Assembly: GCA_937936695.1 (NCBI GenBank)
Contig: CALHCK010000262.1
Span: forward strand, 1 to 16,832
Direction of reading: 5' to 3'
DNA length: 16,832 nucleotides
Origin: an uncultured Polaribacter sp.
GTDB lineage: Bacteria > Bacteroidota > Bacteroidia > Flavobacteriales > Flavobacteriaceae
Below are positions 14,654 through 16,832 of this stretch, in pieces; within the stretch, counting starts at the first letter, position 1; each line of letters begins with the position of its first letter. The notes under the pieces were generated by a model. The model was not told the origin of the DNA, ran no database searches, and saw nothing but the letters and a program-made list of their open reading frames with translations. Position numbers and translations under genes: made by a program.

Positions 14654-15668
14654 TTTCTATGTGATTTTTAATAATACTATTAAAATTAGTGAATTGCTCT
14701 TCTAAAAACATCGTTTTAATTCCTAAAAAAGAAATTTCTTCTATATTATTTTTTAACCGTACATAATCTTTTTCTGTAGTTAAAATTATTTTTTTTACAG
14801 AAGGTAAATTTTTAAAATCTTGTTGTATTAACTGTATTTCTTTTTCTGAAAAATGATGATGATCAGAAAACTTTAAATGTTTATAATGCACTTTACTTTC
14901 TTTTAAAAAAGATAATAAAGGGGTTGGGTTAGCAATACCTGTAATTAATAAAACATGGTATTGCTGTAATTCTTTTACTAAAATTTCTTTGCACCCAGAA
15001 GTTTTAGAGTCGTAGCTAATTGCTGTAAAAAAAACGTGCTTACAATACCTTTTTAAATTTGTTTTAATTTTATTTTGTTCTTGTTTATTTAAGCTTTTAG
15101 GACATTTAGTTACCAAAATCACGTTCGCTCTTTTTGCTCCTCTTCTGCTCTCTCTTAAATTCCCTGTTGGTAATAAATAATCTTTTGTAAATAAATCATC
15201 ATATTTTGTTAGTAAAACATAAAAGCTCCCTTTAACTTTCCTATGCTGATAAGCATCATCTAATAAGATAATTTCTGGAGATTTTAATGTCAATAATTTA
15301 GAAATGCCCGCTACTCTATTGGCATCTACAGCTACATTTATATTTGTAAACTTATTAAAATATTGCAAAGGCTCATCACCTACATCTTCTGCAGAATGTT
15401 TATCATTTAATAATACAAAATCTGATGTTTTTCTTTTATACCCTCTACTTAAAACAGCTACTTTATATGTATCTTTTAACAAACGAATTAAATATTCTAT
15501 TTGAGGTGTTTTACCTGTTCCTCCAACACTTAAATTACCCACTACAATAACAGGCAAATCAAATGTTTTTTGTTTTAACAAACCAACGTTAAAAAACAAA
15601 TTACGTACTGATGTAATTACGTTGTATACAATTGCAAAAGGAAACAATAAAAAACGAAGAATTTTCAT
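14637..15668 (-). CDS. lpxK: Tetraacyldisaccharide 4'-kinase
   Basis: Adds the 4'-phosphate to the lipid A disaccharide precursor using ATP, at the cytoplasmic face of the inner membrane. The 343-residue length is normal. A hydrophobic N-terminal helix (about 5-30) serves as the membrane anchor. The P-loop is GNLSVGGTGKT (44-54). Further landmarks are SRGYKRK (74-80), GDEP (97-100) and LLDDAYQHR (135-143), the usual DDGFQHR motif with Ala and Tyr replacing Gly and Phe but both acidic residues kept (Asp137, Asp138). LTTEKDYVRL near the C-terminus is also conserved. It shows that the cell makes lipid A and is diderm. It is divergent from the NIF3 gene across 75 bp, and its stop codon lies in the loop of its own terminator. 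Confidence 0.96.
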   Translation of the reverse strand: MKILRFLLFPFAIVYNVITSVRNLFFNVGLLKQKTFDLPVIVVGNLSVGGTGKTPQIEYLIRLLKDTYKVAVLSRGYKRKTSDFVLLNDKHSAEDVGDEPLQYFNKFTNINVAVDANRVAGISKLLTLKSPEIILLDDAYQHRKVKGSFYVLLTKYDDLFTKDYLLPTGNLRESRRGAKRANVILVTKCPKSLNKQEQNKIKTNLKRYCKHVFFTAISYDSKTSGCKEILVKELQQYHVLLITGIANPTPLLSFLKESKVHYKHLKFSDHHHFSEKEIQLIQQDFKNLPSVKKIILTTEKDYVRLKNNIEEISFLGIKTMFLEEQFTNFNSIIKNHIEKNQHF

Positions 15669-15713
15669 TGCAACGAAAATAATTCATTTTTATGGATTCT
15701 TATAAGAAAATAC

Positions 15714-15721
15714 TAACTTTG
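15714..15721 (+). promoter_or_regulatory. Predicted NIF3 gene -7 promoter element
   Basis: TAACTTTG matches the Bacteroidota consensus TAnnTTTG, 22 bp before the ATG. No good -33 TTTG was found at the expected spacing. Confidence 0.4.
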
Positions 15722-15743
15722 ACCTTAGACATAATTTAATTTT

Positions 15744-16832
15744 ATGATTGTAAAAAATATAACAGATTATATAGAAAAATTAGCGCCTTTACAATATGCT
15801 GAAGACTTTGATAATGTAGGTTTGTTAATTGGTAATTACCAAACAGAAGTTTCTGGGGTATTGGTAACATTAGACACTTTAGAGGAAACCGTAGACGAAG
15901 CTATTGCTAAAGGCTGTAATTTAATTGTTAGTTTTCATCCAATTATATTTGGAGGTTTAAAAAAGATAAACGGTAACTCTTATGTAGAGCGTGTGGTATT
16001 AAAATCCATAAAAAATGACATTGCTATTTATGCTACCCACACCGCCTTAGACAATACGCACAAAGGTGTTTCTGCTAAAATGTGTGAAGTTTTAGAACTT
16101 ATAAATACATCTGTTTTAATACCTAAAAAAGGAATCATAAAAAAACTAACTACCTACGTACCTATTAAAGAGGCTGATTTACTAAGAAAAGCTCTTTTTA
16201 ATGCTGGGGCTGGAAATATAGGAAACTATGATCTATGTTCTTTTAATTTAGAAGGTAATGGTACATTCAGAGGAAATGAAATTTCTAATCCTGTTATAGG
16301 AGAAAAAGGAAAAATTCATCAAGAAAGAGAAACACAAATTAGTGTAACTTTCGAATCTAAAAATGAAAGTAGCATATTAAAAGCTCTAAAAAACAATCAT
16401 CCTTATGAAGAAGTTGCTTACGAAATAACAAACACTGAAAATATACATCAGCATATTGGAATGGGAATGATTGGAGAACTAGATACTGCGATGTACGAAA
16501 AGGATTTTTTATTATATTTAAAAGAAAAAATGCAAACAGATTGTATAAGACATTCTAAATATATTGATAAAAAAATAAAAAAAGTAGCCGTTTTAGGTGG
16601 TTCTGGTAGCTTTGCGATTAATAACGCAAAACGTGCTGGTGCTGATGCTTATATAAGTGCTGATTTTAAATATCACGAGTTTTTTCAGGCAGAAGAACAG
16701 CTTCTTTTAGCAGATATTGGGCATTATGAGAGCGAACAGTTTACAAAAAACCTTTTGGTTGACTATCTTACAAAAAAATTTAGTAATTTTGCAATCATTT
16801 TATCAGAAAAAAGTACAAATCCTATATACTAT
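15744..16832 (+). CDS. NIF3/DUF34 family metal-binding protein (YbgI/YqfO-like), 3' end cut by window edge
   Basis: My translation from the ATG at 15744 gives 363 codons with no stop; the ending, just after STNPIYY, suggests that only a few codons are missing. This is the three-domain NIF3 type, with a PII/CutA-like insert at about 130-230 between two halves of the metal-binding core. Core motifs: FDNVGLLIG (22-30), VSFHPIIFGGLKKI (62-75, His65), ATHTALDN (97-104, His99 and Asp103), and near the end GHYESEQ (326-332, His327 and Glu331), the usual dinuclear metal ligands. Phe64 occupies the place where many relatives have a second histidine (HHP). Often annotated as GTP cyclohydrolase I type 2, but the function of the family is not settled. 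Divergent from lpxK across 75 bp. Confidence 0.92.
   Translation, partial: MIVKNITDYIEKLAPLQYAEDFDNVGLLIGNYQTEVSGVLVTLDTLEETVDEAIAKGCNLIVSFHPIIFGGLKKINGNSYVERVVLKSIKNDIAIYATHTALDNTHKGVSAKMCEVLELINTSVLIPKKGIIKKLTTYVPIKEADLLRKALFNAGAGNIGNYDLCSFNLEGNGTFRGNEISNPVIGEKGKIHQERETQISVTFESKNESSILKALKNNHPYEEVAYEITNTENIHQHIGMGMIGELDTAMYEKDFLLYLKEKMQTDCIRHSKYIDKKIKKVAVLGGSGSFAINNAKRAGADAYISADFKYHEFFQAEEQLLLADIGHYESEQFTKNLLVDYLTKKFSNFAIILSEKSTNPIYY

Noticed and set aside
1..16832. Mobile element, phage, CRISPR array, toxin-antitoxin or defence island
   Set aside because: No transposase, integrase, spaced direct-repeat array, small toxin/antitoxin pair or nuclease family was found; all genes fit core metabolism or envelope functions and composition is uniform.

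Overview
This is a compact, AT-rich chromosomal segment from a member of the Bacteroidota, most likely a flavobacterium. The protein families are all typical of that group. Upstream regions repeatedly carry the Bacteroidota-type -7 element TAnnTTTG (often TATTTTTG). Shine-Dalgarno sequences are essentially absent, and two genes can only begin at TTG. Base composition looks even throughout. I saw no insertion sequence, phage gene, integrase, CRISPR array, tRNA or rRNA. No gene-free stretch is longer than about 300 bases.

The left part (1-7146) is a heme biosynthesis locus built around a divergent promoter region. Leftward run hemA (glutamyl-tRNA reductase), a fused hemC-hemD gene (hydroxymethylbilane synthase plus uroporphyrinogen-III synthase) and hemB, which is cut by the window edge. 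Rightward run a PchR-like AraC regulator, a SpoU/TrmH RNA methyltransferase started by TTG, hemH (ferrochelatase with a cysteine cluster like those that hold [2Fe-2S]) and hemJ (membrane protoporphyrinogen oxidase). Together they cover charged glutamate to uroporphyrinogen III, then protoporphyrinogen to heme. The middle steps (hemL, hemE and hemF or hemN) are not in this window. A perfect 9-bp inverted repeat flanks the predicted start of araC transcription and is the best operator candidate here.

The middle part (7178-12830) is mostly housekeeping. A bidirectional terminator separates hemJ from recR. recR is divergent from a sodium:solute symporter. Then follow pdxH (vitamin B6), a sixA-like histidine phosphatase, a short Ppx/GppA phosphatase (TTG start) and an OmpA-family outer-membrane protein with repeated PAxYxT modules, ended by a strong terminator.

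The right part (12907-16832) reads leftward: lpxK (lipid A 4'-kinase), a secreted thioredoxin-like protein, a SanA-like DUF218 envelope protein and a GNAT acetyltransferase. Divergent from lpxK is a three-domain NIF3/DUF34 gene that runs off the right edge, probably only a few codons short.

No clearly new biological system is visible. The points most worth a second look are the hemCD fusion, the AraC-centred heme locus with its inverted repeat, the cysteine-rich ferrochelatase, and the repeat-bearing OmpA protein.
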